From: Typhlomys cinereus
Lineage: Eukaryota > Chordata > Mammalia > Rodentia > Platacanthomyidae
Assembly: GCA_023101885.1 (NCBI GenBank)
Contig: JALPQD010000933.1
Location: forward strand, 62,001-126,000
Length of the DNA stretch: 64,000 nucleotides
Direction of reading: 5' to 3'
A model generated the notes under the pieces. That model did not search any database, was not told the DNA's origin, and saw only the letters and a list, made by a program, of their open reading frames with translations. Both the position numbers and the translations under genes were made by a program. This document shows, piece after piece, positions 19,975 through 30,340 of the stretch; position 1 is the stretch's first letter; each line of letters begins with the position of its first letter.

Positions 19975-20111
19975 CACACGCATGGTGCAATTGGTGCACG
20001 TGTGTGTTCAGAACCAAGGCTGCAATGGTGCGACATGGATGAGCCATTCCAGAATGCCTTAGATTCATTATGGTCTTGAATTAAAATTAAATTTTGGCTG
20101 TTGCATGCCCA
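19975..20111 (+). repeat. anchor Y, copy 1 (duplicate of 34448-34584)
   Basis: From 19983 to the gap the sequence is identical to 34456-34584 (129 bp). One mismatch at 19982/34455 and eight further matching bases lie to its left. It is part of the hAT-like element, which continues only at the second copy. Confidence 0.95.
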
Positions 20112-20121
20112 NNNNNNNNNN
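20112..20121. other. assembly gap (10 N)
   Basis: Ten unknown bases. Both flanks are exact copies of sequences elsewhere in the window, so the gap marks an uncertain join rather than a short missing stretch. Confidence 1.
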
Positions 20122-20223
20122 ATTAAAAATGTTTTTGGTACAGTAGCTTCTGGTTTCTTCCTCTTCCAGAACCCCCTCCTACTTGCCTTTAACATGGATG
20201 ACTTCAGCATTTATACACCATCC
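20122..20223 (+). repeat. anchor X, copy 2 (exact duplicate of 14501-14602)
   Basis: 102 bp identical to 14501-14602 without indels. The match starts at the first base after the N run and stops at 20223, where the sequences diverge completely. Confidence 0.95.
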
Positions 20224-20225
20224 CT

Positions 20226-20810
20226 CCAGTGATGGTTAATCTTGGTCAGCTGAACTAGATTTAGAATTACCACCAAAACACACCTTTGGACATATGTATG
20301 AGGGTGTTTCTAGGAAGGTTTAAACAACGGAGAAGACCCATCCTCAATGTAGGTGTGGAATGTTTACTCTTAACTATTGCTGTGAGAGAAAATAACTTAA
20401 AGGAGAAAAGGAAATGTATTCATCTTACGGTTCCAGAGGGGAGAAACAGTCTTTCATAGAGAAGGCGACATGGCTGGTTGCTGAACATGGAGGCAAGTTA
20501 TGTCACTGCAAACATCCTGGAGGCTAGTGGGTGACAGCTGAAGGCTGGAGGATTCCTGGAAAGTCTCTCTTCTTCCCAGTCTTCTGTTCTGTGGTTCCAT
20601 TTATCTGGTCCACTACTCAGAGGTTCCAATAAGATCTAGGGCTAGTCTTTGTACTGTAAATGTATTGATCCAGATAATCTCTTCAGGTGGTTTCAGATGA
20701 TCTTAGTTAATGCCAAGTGTGTCAAGTTGACACCCAGGATTCACTATCACAAGGTGGCAACATTCCATGGCTGGGGTGCTAGACTGAATATAAAGGGATA
20801 GTGTGATGAT
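20226..20810 (+). mobile_element. rodent LTR-like repeat, sense, interrupted
   Basis: Starts gtgatggttaatcttggtca, then aatgtaggtgtgg. After the antisense copy at 20364-20752 it resumes with aggtggcaacattccatggc, ggggtgctagactgaatat. This is the same order as the copies at 14705 and 54478. Confidence 0.55.
20364..20752 (-). mobile_element. rodent LTR-like repeat, antisense, nested
   Basis: Begins taactattgctgtgagagaaa and ends caagtgtgtcaagttgacac, the antisense direction of the same kind of LTR in which it sits. Contains tcttacggttccagagggg and catggaggcaagttatgtc. Confidence 0.5.
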
Positions 20811-20859
20811 GGTGCAATAGACTCTGACAAGTGCTTAAAGAAAAAGAAAGCAGAGACTG

Positions 20860-21120
20860 GGGAAGTGTCCAGAAAGGGGGAAGAATATTCTTAGCAGAGA
20901 GAACAGCTAGGCAAAAACCAAGACTGGCATGTATTTGGTGTCCTTAAGAAATATGGAGGAGGCCAACGTGACTAGGTGCAGAGTGAAAGAAGAAATAGTA
21001 GGAGGAGATGAGGGCAGAGAAAAAGAGGAGGAGAGATGGCCAGACCACGCAGGACTTCAGAGGTCACTACTGGGATCTTGGTCAGAGCAAAATAGAAGCT
21101 ATTGGATGAACTGAATGGAG
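20860..21120 (+). mobile_element. ancient mammalian repeat fragment
   Basis: Phrases such as agcagagagaacagctaggc, gaggccaacgtgactagg, gatggccagaccacgcagga follow the ancient repeat seen again at 22460-23140. Open frames here are not gene-like. Confidence 0.4.
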
Positions 21121-21139
21121 TTTCCCAATAACCATTGGG

Positions 21140-21260
21140 TCATACTATCACTATTACCATTTTCAAACAAGGGAACTACTATTTGGAAAAGTTAAACAGT
21201 TTGGCTAGTAAGCAACAGAGGTGAAATTTGATATAAGCCTCTGTGGAGACGTCAGGGCAC
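21140..21260 (-). mobile_element. MIR fragment, antisense
   Basis: The words taccattttcaaacaaggga, gttaaacagtttggctagta, gcaacagaggtgaaatttga follow antisense MIR. Confidence 0.5.
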
Positions 21261-21880
21261 TTTTTCTTTTCACTCCAGGCTGAGAGAAGAGTTTCTGCTG
21301 CTTCCAGACTGTTCGTGTTTGTCACTTCCCATGGGCTATAAACAGCTTTCTGTCCACCACTGGAGAAGTGCCCACCAACGTCTAGCTCTTGACTTACTGA
21401 TCATCTGCTAGGTGCCAGTCACAGGTAGAAGTTGGGAAGAGATTGGCATATGAAAGAAGTCAGCAGATGAGGAGATGCTGTCGTGCAGCAATTTCCTGTG
21501 CATGCTAGGCCCAGGCTCATTAAGGCTCAGGAAGTAAGATTCATTAAGGTTCAGGAACTCACACAACTTAGGAATTTCTTGAAACTTATAATATTCACAA
21601 AGGCCCTCCCCAAGCTGTAGTGACCGCTAAAGAGAGGAGACTGGCCAACCAGCTGAGAAGCTTGCAGGGAGTTCCAAAGGTATAGCATTTGTGAGCTATG
21701 GTCACCCATGCCCCTGTCAGTAACCCTAGTAATCTCACTAGTTCGCTAAACTGGACTTAGAAGTGGAACCATTTCTTCACTCTGTCAGTTGTACCCTATC
21801 TGGGATGAACATCCATTTGTTCATGTGTTCCTGGACAGTCACACAACAGGTGAATAGGTAGGAAAGAAAAAGGAAAACGT
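21261..21880. other. mostly unique sequence
   Basis: No gene seen. A short stretch at 21405-21440 (tcatctgctaggtgccagtc) may be antisense L2. Confidence 0.4.
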
Positions 21881-21884
21881 TTTT

Positions 21885-22420
21885 TTTCTAAACTCAATTT
21901 AATTTTTAATAATCATACAAAGTGTTATGATTTATTCTGGCATTTTCAAACAAAATTTCTCAATGCTTATTCTAATCTACTTGTCTCTCCCACCGCTGAC
22001 TCTCCTTGTACTCTTCCACTCATATTGTTGCCCTCACCCACTTCAGCACCTCTTTTTCACCATTTTTGTACCCCTTTTGATTTTCATTGCCATTACCCAC
22101 TCTCACATCCACATAAGTGCATAGCATTAAAAGATAGGATTTGTATATGAAAAAGCATGCACTATTTGTCTTTCTGAGCTTGGGTCACCTCATTAATGTA
22201 ATACCTTCCAGATCATCCATTTTCTGGCAAGCTTCATAATTTCATTTTTATTTATACCTGACTTAAAGCTTAATTTTGTGCACACACACACACACACACA
22301 TTCACTTATTAATAGACATTCAGACACATTACGTGTCCTTGCTAATGTGACTAGCATAGTGATAATCCTGAATGTACAAGTATCTCTACGGTAGGCTATA
22401 GAGTCCAACAGAGGAAGCAC
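21885..22420 (-). mobile_element. L1 3' UTR and ORF2 3' end, antisense
   Basis: Begins with T-rich antisense tail sequence. Further in are atttgtctttctgagcttgg, tcacctcattaatgtaatac, ttccagatcatccattttct and ggcaagcttcataatttcat, the antisense end of L1 ORF2. Diverged, with a (CA)n run at 22283-22300. Confidence 0.6.
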
Positions 22421-22459
22421 AGTGTCAACTTTAGTAAGCTGGGTAGGGAAGGGTGCCCT

Positions 22460-22559
22460 AAGGAGGTCTAGATAATGAGAAGAACTTGTCACCAACAGAA
22501 AACATTCCAGGTGGAGAAAGGGAGGTGTACTGAAATTTGAAAGTAAGCATAAGCATGGG
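22460..22559 (+). mobile_element. ancient repeat, left part
   Basis: Contains gaaaacattccaggtggaga and gtaagcataagcatggg. The continuation (gggagccgtggaccagactc, ggactttgtatgtcactgg) appears only after 22929, so the A17-terminated unit at 22560-22928 interrupts it. Confidence 0.4.
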
Positions 22560-22928
22560 TCTAATAATTTCCCATATGGGGAGAAGTGAAGGAAGTTTCA
22601 GGTGCTCAGGAGTGAACCATGGGGTTTCCTTTGCCCTTTATGGTACTCCATGTCTGGAGTCCATGAGTTCTCCAGGGCTCCCTTGCCCCTCATGATACTC
22701 CACATTTGGAGTCCATGAGTTCCTACCTGAATTTTCTCTCACCCCTCATGGATTCCATGCCTGGAGTCCATGAGTTCTCCAGGGCTCTCTTGCCTCTCAT
22801 AGGACTCCATGCCTGGAGTCCATGAGTTCTCCAGGGCTCTCTTGCACCTCATAGATTCACATCCATGAGTGACATTCTTTCTCTCCTCTAATAAACTCTG
22901 CCTTAATTCTCAAAAAAAAAAAAAAAAA
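22560..22928 (+). mobile_element. unnamed retroposon: hairpin minisatellite + AATAAA + A17
   Basis: A unit of about 370 bp ends in AATAAA (22890-22895), 16 nt before an A17 run (22912-22928), as expected of a reverse-transcribed polyadenylated RNA. Its core (22621-22870) is a 52-55 bp tandem repeat. It splits an older repeat. The left limit is approximate, and no clear target duplication was found. It could alternatively be the 3' part of an unrecognised LTR transcript or retrogene 3' UTR. Confidence 0.5.
22621..22870 (+). repeat. 52-bp minisatellite, about 4.5 units, each with a hairpin
   Basis: Units share gggctctcttgc, a short variable part and ctggagtccatgagttctcc. Each carries an inverted repeat: actcca-tgtc-tggagt (22645-22660), actcca-catt-tggagt (22697-22712), attcca-tgcc-tggagt (22752-22767), ggactcca-tgcc-tggagtcc (22802-22821). 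Spacings are 52, 55 and 52 bp. Loops vary while stems persist. Confidence 0.8.
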
Positions 22929-23140
22929 GGGAGCCGTGGACCAGACTCAAGAGGACTTTGTATGTCACTGGAGAGTTGAAGCAGAAGAAGGAAATGATCT
23001 GATAAATGACTTCGAATCATGCTGATTTCTTGTAGAGAATGAATTGGGTCAAAAAGGACAGCGTATGACAGTAAAAGATACGGGATATATTTGTAGAAAA
23101 AAGGCAACCAAATAAGTTGATGGCTTAGAAGTCAGCAAAG
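22929..23140 (+). mobile_element. ancient repeat, right part
   Basis: Continues the repeat of 22460-22559: gggagccgtggaccagactc, agaggactttgtatgtcact, gaagaaggaaatgatctgat, catgctgatttcttgtagag. Confidence 0.4.
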
Positions 23141-23199
23141 GGATAGAGAAGAAACCAGGATGGCCTCTCAATAGTGTCCTAAATGACTATATGGATGAT

Positions 23200-23440
23200 G
23201 TCTCCATCCATTTGAGATGCTACAATAAATGTCAGAGATGGGATAATTTATGGGCAACAGAAATGTACTTCTTATAGTCTGGAGGTGGAGAAGCCCAAAG
23301 TCAAGGTGTAAGCAGATGCCAAGTCTGAGAAAAACTAACTTCCTACTTGATGGATGGTGCTTCTTACTGAAACCACATGGCCTTTGGCTTCTTCTCTCAT
23401 CCATGAGGATAGCATCCTCATGACTTAGAAGACTCCTTAA
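23200..23440 (-). mobile_element. MLT1-type MaLR LTR, antisense
   Basis: The words gatgctacaataaatgtcag, gggcaacagaaatgtacttc, ttatagtctggaggtggaga, agcccaaagtcaaggtgtaa and ccatgaggatagcatcctca match antisense MLT1 order. Confidence 0.6.
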
Positions 23441-23674
23441 GAGAATTGTTTCAATAAACAAATCTGGGGAGGATACAAAGAGACCATAATAGATGATAAA
23501 GCCATTCATAGAATCAAGGAAGGCATTGGGGGATTGGAGGGAAGAATCGGAGAAAACTGTCAAGTGTGGTGAGTTAGTTTGAGAAGCTGGATGGTGGGAA
23601 TGTCACATAAGGGTTGGATGATATGAGTCTGAAGTTAGAGACAACACTTCAATGAAGATGGAGTCAGAAATGTT

Positions 23675-23985
23675 GGGGTGTTGGTGTGTGTGGGGGGTGT
23701 GGTGTTATGCATAAATGCCGATACACTGTGGCACATGGGGAGGCCAGAGGTGAAGTGGGAGCTCCCAATCACACCCATATATTTTTGTGACGAGATCTCT
23801 CACTGAACCTAGAGTCACCATTTTGACTAGGCTGGCTGCCCAGTGAGCTCCAGGGATCTTTTTGTCTCCATTCCATCACCCAACACTGGGGCTATTAGGT
23901 ACACTATATCAGGCTTTACATGGGTTCTGGGGAATCTCAGCTCAGGTCCTCATGGTCTTGCAGTATCTCCCCAGTTCCCTGAAAT
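23675..23985 (-). mobile_element. B4-like SINE, antisense
   Basis: (GT)-rich left end, then ggggaggccagaggtgaagt, gagatctctcactgaaccta, ggctggctgcccagtgagct, ccagggatctttttgtctcc. It ends with a degenerate head complement (gcagtatctccccagttccc). Confidence 0.65.
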
Positions 23986-23989
23986 ACTT

Positions 23990-24090
23990 TCATGAGACAT
24001 ATCTCATGTTGTGACTTCAAACTCAATTTTGCTTCAACCTCCTGAGGCTGGGATTACAAGCATGAGCCACCACGCTCAAATTTATAGTCA
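23990..24090 (-). mobile_element. B1/Alu-like fragment, antisense
   Basis: The words gtgacttcaaactcaatttt, aacctcctgaggctgggatt and acaagcatgagccaccacgc are antisense 7SL-derived SINE wording. Confidence 0.55.
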
Positions 24091-24264
24091 GAAATATTGT
24101 CAGTGTATACACCTACCTGCGCAAAGCACAGTGCCTGGCATGTAGGGGATGGTCTATGAAATTTTGGCTGGAGGTTAAGGTATAGCTTAGTGATTGGTGT
24201 TTGGTTTAATTACCAGCATATATACACAAGAATTCTGAATGGTCAAGTGAATGGATGAATTATA

Positions 24265-24520
24265 TCTTAGAGATTCATAATCAGACAGACAGACCTTAGT
24301 TCAAATTAAGTCATGGCTCTACTACTTACCACTTTGACCTGGAACAAATCATTAAAGCTTCCTTAGGGCCTCAGTTTGCTCCTTGATTGGCTCATCTATA
24401 CAGTAGAGATGATGGAAGTACTTATACAATGGGGTCAGTGACCATGTAAAGTGCATATGAAAATCTGGTGCATAGGAAGCACTCAGTAAATTGATAGCTG
24501 TGAAAATCTTCAAAGTACGA
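24265..24520 (+). mobile_element. MIR SINE
   Basis: The words agacagacagaccttagttc, ggctctactacttaccactt, tgacctggaacaaatcatta, cctcagtttgctccttgatt and aagcactcagtaaat follow MIR from head to tail. Confidence 0.7.
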
Positions 24521-24679
24521 GATAGTTTCAGGAAAGCAAGTGTCAGAAAGACACTTTAGAAAAGAGTCACAGACGGTAGGACAATGTAGTTTAATAGAGC
24601 TATATATCAGAGATTGTAGTCTAGCTGCACATGAAAGAATGCAGTCCAAATACATATGAGAGGCAGTACAACCTTAGTG

Positions 24680-25050
24680 CATTAGTTTTACATCAGTGTG
24701 ACAAAATATCTAACGATTCGAAGGATGGGAAATTTCTTTTGCTTGCAGTTTCGAAGGTTCAGATCTTGGTGACTTGACCTCATCCACTTAGATAAATCAT
24801 CGTGGCCATGAGAAGTTCATTACCTCATGGTGGACAGCAAGAGGAGACAGACATAGAGACAGATGGAGACAGACAGAGATGGGCCACAGATATGATATAG
24901 TCCCTAAGTACACACTTACAATGATCTATCTCCTTCAGCCAGGCCCTGTTTCCCAAGTCTCCAGAATCTCTCCCAATAGTACCATTAGCAAGAGACCAAA
25001 CCTTCAGTACATAAGTCTTCTGGGAGGACACTTTGTATCCAAACTGTGAC
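24680..25050 (-). mobile_element. rodent LTR-like repeat, antisense
   Basis: The words tgtgacaaaatatctaacga, cattacctcatggtggacag, ccaatagtaccattagcaag, agaccaaaccttcagtacat and ggaggacactttgtatccaa follow an antisense LTR related to the one at 54659-54905. Confidence 0.45.
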
Positions 25051-25059
25051 ACCTACTGA

Positions 25060-25315
25060 TTAGTGTTGCCCTACTGAGCCAAATAGTCTGTGTTTATAAT
25101 CCTGGCTCAGCCACTTACTAGTTTACTTAACCCCTGTGTGCCTCAGGGAGAGTTAAATTATTACTATTTAATCTCTAAAATAGGGATAATAATAGTCCCA
25201 CATCATAAGGTTGTTGTGAAGGATTAAATTAGATAATCCATTAAAAAAAAGACCGAGAACAATGCTAGGCTCATATTAACAGCTCGATACATGTTAGGAG
25301 CTGTTATCAAAGGGA
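25060..25315 (+). mobile_element. MIR SINE
   Basis: The words tcctggctcagccacttact, agtttacttaacccctgtgt, gcctcaggg, tctctaaaatagggataata and ggttgttgtgaaggattaaa give an almost complete MIR. There is a small internal insertion after gcctcagggag. Confidence 0.75.
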
Positions 25316-26445
25316 TATAGGAGGGAGAGCACTTCAAATAGGCTTCAGCTGTGCCCTTGACCTCCCTCCAGAAAAGAAGGTATGGAGCCCTCCCTGCTGC
25401 AGCAGAGTCCTTTCACACAGCCCTTCTCTCCCAACACATTCTCTCCTAGTCCTCCCCGCCTGTGGCCTACTAGTTTTTACAGCTTCTCTGAATAGCTGTG
25501 AACCTCTGCCAGGACTGGTGGGGGAAAGGCCAACACCCCCAGCTGAAGGCTGCAGAAATTCAGCCTTCCTTCACACTCAAAGGGTGTTAGCCACAAGCCA
25601 CAGGCAAGGGAATTCAGATCCCTGAGCTGCCCAAAGTGATCTAGGAGCTGAGAAATAACCAAACCGAGACAGTTCCTGACAGGCCCTAGCCTTCTCTTCC
25701 ATTCAAATGCTTCCTTTGTTGCTAAGAAGCAAACCTACCCTGTCTGCCCTGACACCAGCCTACCCATTGTTTTCCTCAGAGACCATCCCAAGCCAAGAGC
25801 TGGAGCCACTACTGTCTTACAGGAGTGGCAGCCTAGACAGTCCATCACAATGGGAGTGTCATAATCAAAGTCTCCACATACATACAGACTGAGGATGAGT
25901 GGTAGAGGCAGACTCATGGGAGGATCAAAGGGAGACACTGAGAATGTTTGACCTGTACCTTTCACTGGGCCTCTAGTGATGATTGTCCTGCCATCTGAGC
26001 AATGGGTGTAAGGCTAGAATCTAATCCCAGTAACATTTGAGCAAGTCAGTAGGCCTTGGTATGATTCCAGAGGTAAAAGAGCCTAACATATCCCACTGGT
26101 GCTTAAGTAGATGGCCTTTCAGACCAAGGGAAGTAGGGATGTGAGTTGGGAAAGGGCTAAAGGAGTAGACACTCTGGTACCCTTGTAGTTTTGATTAGAT
26201 CTGGTGGGAGACTAGAATACCTCTTTGAACCACAGTCTCCAAAGCCTGTCCCTTCTGTCTAACATCACTTTCTACTCCTTTGAGGAAAAGGAAGGAAAAT
26301 TCCCTAACCTTATCTTCACCTATGAGTCCTTATCTCTGGAACCTTCTCTCAACAGGTCATCTTTTGCCCTGTTGCTTAAGGCAAAGTTGCTTAAGGGCAA
26401 AGTTCAAACTCCTGGAAGGTTTTCACTAGAAAGGAATTTTTGAAG
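25316..26445. other. unique sequence, no gene recognised
   Basis: About 1.1 kb free of recognised repeats. Open frames of about 60-76 codons occur on both strands with no domain, start context or splice support. Confidence 0.45.
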
Positions 26446-26449
26446 ACTA

Positions 26450-26600
26450 GAAAGGGCTTTCTAACCCCTTCACAAATAATGAAACCAAGGCCTGGAAGGA
26501 GTAAGCTGCCCAAGGTCACAGTTATTGCCATGTCTAGCCCCCAAGAACCCAGGCTTCTTGACTCCCAAGTTAGTGCTCTCTTTTCCTTCCCTTTCTTTTC
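26450..26600 (-). mobile_element. MIR SINE, antisense
   Basis: The words aataatgaaaccaaggcctg, gctgcccaaggtcacagtta, ccaagaacccaggcttcttg, actcccaagttagtgctctc match antisense MIR. Confidence 0.65.
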
Positions 26601-27095
26601 TTTTCTTTCTTTCTTGAAAGCAGAGACCAAGGAGATGTATTCATTATGGATAACATTGAGAAGAGGATCAAAGAAATCCAGTGACCCTCCCAAGTGGATC
26701 TTCAGGAGTCCTGACATGAGGATTAGTTTTAAATAAAAGGCAAGAGGTCTGCCTATCTGCCTAACTAAGTAGACCTGGTCAAGGTGTGGTCTTAACCATC
26801 ATCATTGTCTCTGAGCCCATCTCTCCTCCCAGATAGTTTCTCTTTCTAGGAAACAAACTTCTACTCTGACTGATGCCAGGGCTCCAGTCTTTTCCTTCTC
26901 CCAGTATGAGACTTCTGGGGAAATTCCAGTTTGGGAAGGAGTCCATTGTCTCACCAGTCTAACACCCAATAGGAGGGTCATGAGTGTCTCTCTAGAATAC
27001 CTTCATATTTGCTGGAATGGTTACATGATAAATTCTGAAGTTTTAATAGCACACTAGAAATTGCTGATAAAGTCGTCACTGAAGAATCCTGTTTA

Positions 27096-27390
27096 GGGGC
27101 TGGAGAGGTGGCTCAGGGGTTAAGCCTCTGCCTTGCAGGCGGAAGGTCCTGAGTTCGGATCCTAGACCCCACACTATAGACGCCGGGGGAGCGGGGGGGC
27201 CTGCGGTTTGGTCCTGGTAGGGGGGAGCTGTGAATCCCGGGCAGATAAACAAGGAGGAGTTGGAGGCGGTCCATGGTGGTTCCCAATTCCCCCGTGGTTC
27301 TACACACACATACATACACATGCATACACACACACACACACACGCATACATGCACAATTGAATAAATAATAATAATAAAAAAAATTTAAA
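27096..27390 (+). mobile_element. recent tRNA-derived SINE
   Basis: Head ggggctggagaggtggctca begins at about 27096, followed by ctgagttcggatcctaga, the body (gcctgcggtttggtcctggt, ggaggcggtccatggtggtt), (CA)n and an AAT-rich tail. The target duplication aagaatcctgttta occurs at 27082-27095 and 27391-27404. The body has several G-run length changes relative to other copies. Confidence 0.9.
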
Positions 27391-27864
27391 AAGAATCCTG
27401 TTTAGTTCACCAAGCAAGAATGAAGACACACGTGGGGCAGCACACCTCCCTGAGAGACTATTGAGGGTATATGTTGGGAGGGAGGAGGGAAGTTAGTTTC
27501 TTTAATGTTACACCCATTGCTATAAGGTTCATGCTTCAGCAAGTGCTCAAGCACATGCTAGCAACAGCAACCCAGGTGAAAATCTGTAAGCCGCACATTC
27601 AATTATCTTGAGGCAAGAGGAAGCCTGATTGGCAAAGAAGAAAGTTTTCACTGTGAGTAAAAAGGATGACGGGATTGTATAATATGGAGCTAAAATGACT
27701 TAAATCCCTTATACTCATGTGTGAAACTGTAATAAAAGAAAGGGAAACATTCCTGTTTAACTGTGCTAATTCAGTGCTGTTTCCACAGCATGACTTTGCT
27801 GTCCCCAACCTCATTTGTCTCTCACTGTCATCCTAAAGCTGGGAGGCTTAAGACACCAATCAGC

Positions 27865-28125
27865 ACTTAATGCTGAGAAGGTGGCTCAGTGGGTGAAATC
27901 CTTGCACGTGAGCATCAGGACTTGAGTTCCAAGCCCTATGACTCACATAAAAAGCTGGGCATAGTGCCATGTGCCTATAATCCCAGTGCTAGGGACACAG
28001 TGACAGTCCTGGGCCTTTTTGTCCAGCTGAATGAGTGAACTCCAGGTTCAGTGAGAGACCCTGTCTCAAAAAAGATGGAAAGTAATTGAGGAAACCACCC
28101 AATGACAACCTCTGGATTCTATGCA
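27865..28125 (+). mobile_element. B4-like SINE
   Basis: Head aatgctgagaaggtggctca, catcaggacttgagttcca, then the B1-like part (aaagctgggcatagtgccat, gcctataatcccagtgctag), aactccaggttcagtgagag, accctgtctc and a tail portion. Confidence 0.65.
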
Positions 28126-29050
28126 TTTGTTATAGCTACTACCAGTGAGAAATTTAGGAAGGGCTCAACTTGGCAGTTCAATTTCAGAGACCCTCATGAC
28201 ATGGCAGATAAAGAGTGTCTGGAGCTGAAACACAGGGTGAGAAAGATGAATGGCAGCTAGAAACAAGCCAAACATCTAGTACCTTCTTGGGCTTTCTCAG
28301 ACCCATCATAGGACCTCTACATGGAGAAACTTAGGGCTTCCTTCACAGCATGGTGGTGGTTAAAATGAATAAGAATGGCTCAAGGCTTGAAGATCAAGCA
28401 AACAGGGGAAGATGCCATCCCCTGACTTTATTTCTGCCACAGCCACAAACCTGCACAACTTCTGGGGAAAGTAATACAGACCCTACATCCCCATTCTGTA
28501 AGGGATGCTGATATCACAATCGCGTGGGGAAATACTCCCAGCTGCACCAATCTCATATCCTATTGTTAATGCATGACACTTTGAATAAGTCTTCTGTTTC
28601 CCTGTGTTGGTAGATCAGCCACCATTGGGGTCCCTTCCCTGATTATCCTTGTCTTTTCTCCAGTGCTTTTAGGCTCCAGTTGGAGTTCCACATCCAAACT
28701 TAAAATATTTCCCTAGCAACTCCTTGTAAACACCCCAAACAAAACATCAGATCTTTCCCATGCAAAGCATGCAGAACACCCATTTGTTTAACAGGTCACA
28801 GAACTGTTCCATATTTAATAGGGACCAGCCTGATCTGTAGATACTTTTCCATAGCTTGGGTCCTTTCATCTGACCAGATGAAGTACTGAATTCTCTTGAC
28901 TGCAATTTCCTCCTTATTTTTCCAGAGTCATAGAACCTCAGGTCGATGTGACCTTTAGTCATAAAGGATAAGATGAAGCTATGTCTATAGTGTGATGTCA
29001 CTAGGTATGTCCATAAGACCAAGGCCCTGGAAGTAAGGTGAGAGGTATCA
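28126..29050. other. unique sequence, no gene recognised
   Basis: No repeat or coding signal I can name. The minus-strand open frame at 28747-29070 (107 codons) has no recognisable domain. Confidence 0.4.
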
Positions 29051-29069
29051 ATAAATGCCACTGGCCACA

Positions 29070-29697
29070 CAGGGGTGAATTCCAGTACCCATCAGATGGA
29101 GCCAAGGGCATCGCAGGGCAGCCAAAAAAACCAAAAAAAAAAAATCAAAACAAACCCTAATTAGAAAATCAGAGAATCTATTATCAACCACCTGGAACTG
29201 GGCCAGCCTAAATCTCTCCCCATCCTGAAGCTCAGAGGAAAATTTGCAGAAAGGGGGGGGTGGGTGGTAAGATTGTAAGACAACAAGGATGGGAAGAGTA
29301 ATGATATGGCAGATATTACACACAAGTTAGGGCCGAAGCAATCTAATAGGACTTTGCATTACCTGCAACTATGTCCAACACATTAATTGACCCCACAAAG
29401 TCTAGCATGGACTAAAGCACTAGGATCCTTGGAGGCAAGTGAACGACGTCACAGTAGTGTTCCTAAGCTTAAGGGGAACACGAGGAAAAAGGGTTCTGGG
29501 ATATGCCCCTGGGTCTTGCCACCTCATCCGGAGGAGGAACCAGAGGGACTTTGCCATGCACAATAAAGGATGCTCTGGGTGTTGGGGGGGCACTGAGGGA
29601 TGGGGAGGGAGGAAAGAGGGGAGCAAGGGGGTTGGGGGAGGGAGGGGACCGGTGTACCTGTTAAGTTTGTATGAGTGAAAATAATAATAATAAAAAA
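29070..29697 (+). mobile_element. recent 5'-truncated L1 (3' UTR)
   Basis: Same 3' UTR family as 4255-5319 (tctctccccatcctgaagct, aagttagggccgaagcaatc, caaagtctagcat, tgtacctgttaagtttgtat), with a shorter G-rich tract. Flanks aaatgccactggccaca and aaatgcactggcaca differ only by two missing C. They look like a target duplication with two homopolymer length differences. Confidence 0.8.
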
Positions 29698-29713
29698 AAT
29701 GCACTGGCACAAA

Positions 29714-30224
29714 CCTATGACTGAGAACAAGGAATCCAGGCCCCCTATGCTTTCTTGCTAATTTGATAACATGCATGACTGGAAGCAAACCCCTTAATCT
29801 TTCACTGAACCTCAGTTTCCATACTTCTTCAGTATAGCACCTAGAGTTGCCCTTCCTACCTTTCTGATAAGAAAAAGAGAACTAGGAAGAACATTCTGAG
29901 ACCTGAGTTTAGGGAAATGGTTTTTAAATGCTAATAATTCCTGCATTTTTTCTTTTCTTAACCACCACTCCCTTCCTCTGGGACATAGAGGCTCCAGAGT
30001 AATGGATGGGTGTGTGAGTAAATGGTTATTAGAATTGAGATTGGCCAATAGCCTTTCCCTGTACATATATGGTAGGATGGAGGCAGGCAGGGTTTTTGCT
30101 GTGACCATTCCCCAGTCACTTTGGGACTCACCCTGGACAAGAGCTAAGCTCAACAAAGGGTTAGAACAAAGCTGAGAGTTCCACACTGCCCCCTCCAACA
30201 CACCCCACCTCCCCATTAGAAATT
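29714..30224. other. unique sequence, no gene recognised
   Basis: Minus-strand frame 29812-30216 (134 codons) is open but shows no domain, signal peptide or homology I recognise. Confidence 0.4.
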
Positions 30225-30340
30225 TCTTTATGAGACTACTAATTAGCTGTGTGGCCTTGGGTGAATTATTTCCCTTCCCTGATAATTGTTTGATTAGAAG
30301 AAAATGGACTCATCAGCATCCTTTCTGCTGGAGAGAAGCC
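30225..30340 (+). mobile_element. MIR fragment
   Basis: The words actaattagctgtgtggcct and tgggtgaattatttccctt are the MIR core. The 3' part is lost. Confidence 0.55.

Larger units (their letters stand above)
18709..20111 (+). mobile_element. hAT-like DNA transposon, left part (split by assembly)
   Basis: Begins with the terminal word cagggcttcttaaac (18709-18723), preceded by gtctaggc (18701-18708). It continues, apart from two inserted SINEs, to the N gap. The sequence that should follow (after ttgcatgccca) is found at 34585-34696. There, the complement of the terminal word (gtttaagaagc) is followed by gtctaagc, a near-identical 8-bp target duplication. It is non-autonomous as far as visible, and the family name is uncertain. 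Confidence 0.6.

Noticed and set aside
22621..22870. CRISPR-like array
   Set aside because: Spacing of 52-55 bp with short hairpins superficially recalls one. However, the repeats are longer than the variable parts, the units are diverged, and the host is a rodent genome with an adjacent poly-A tail.
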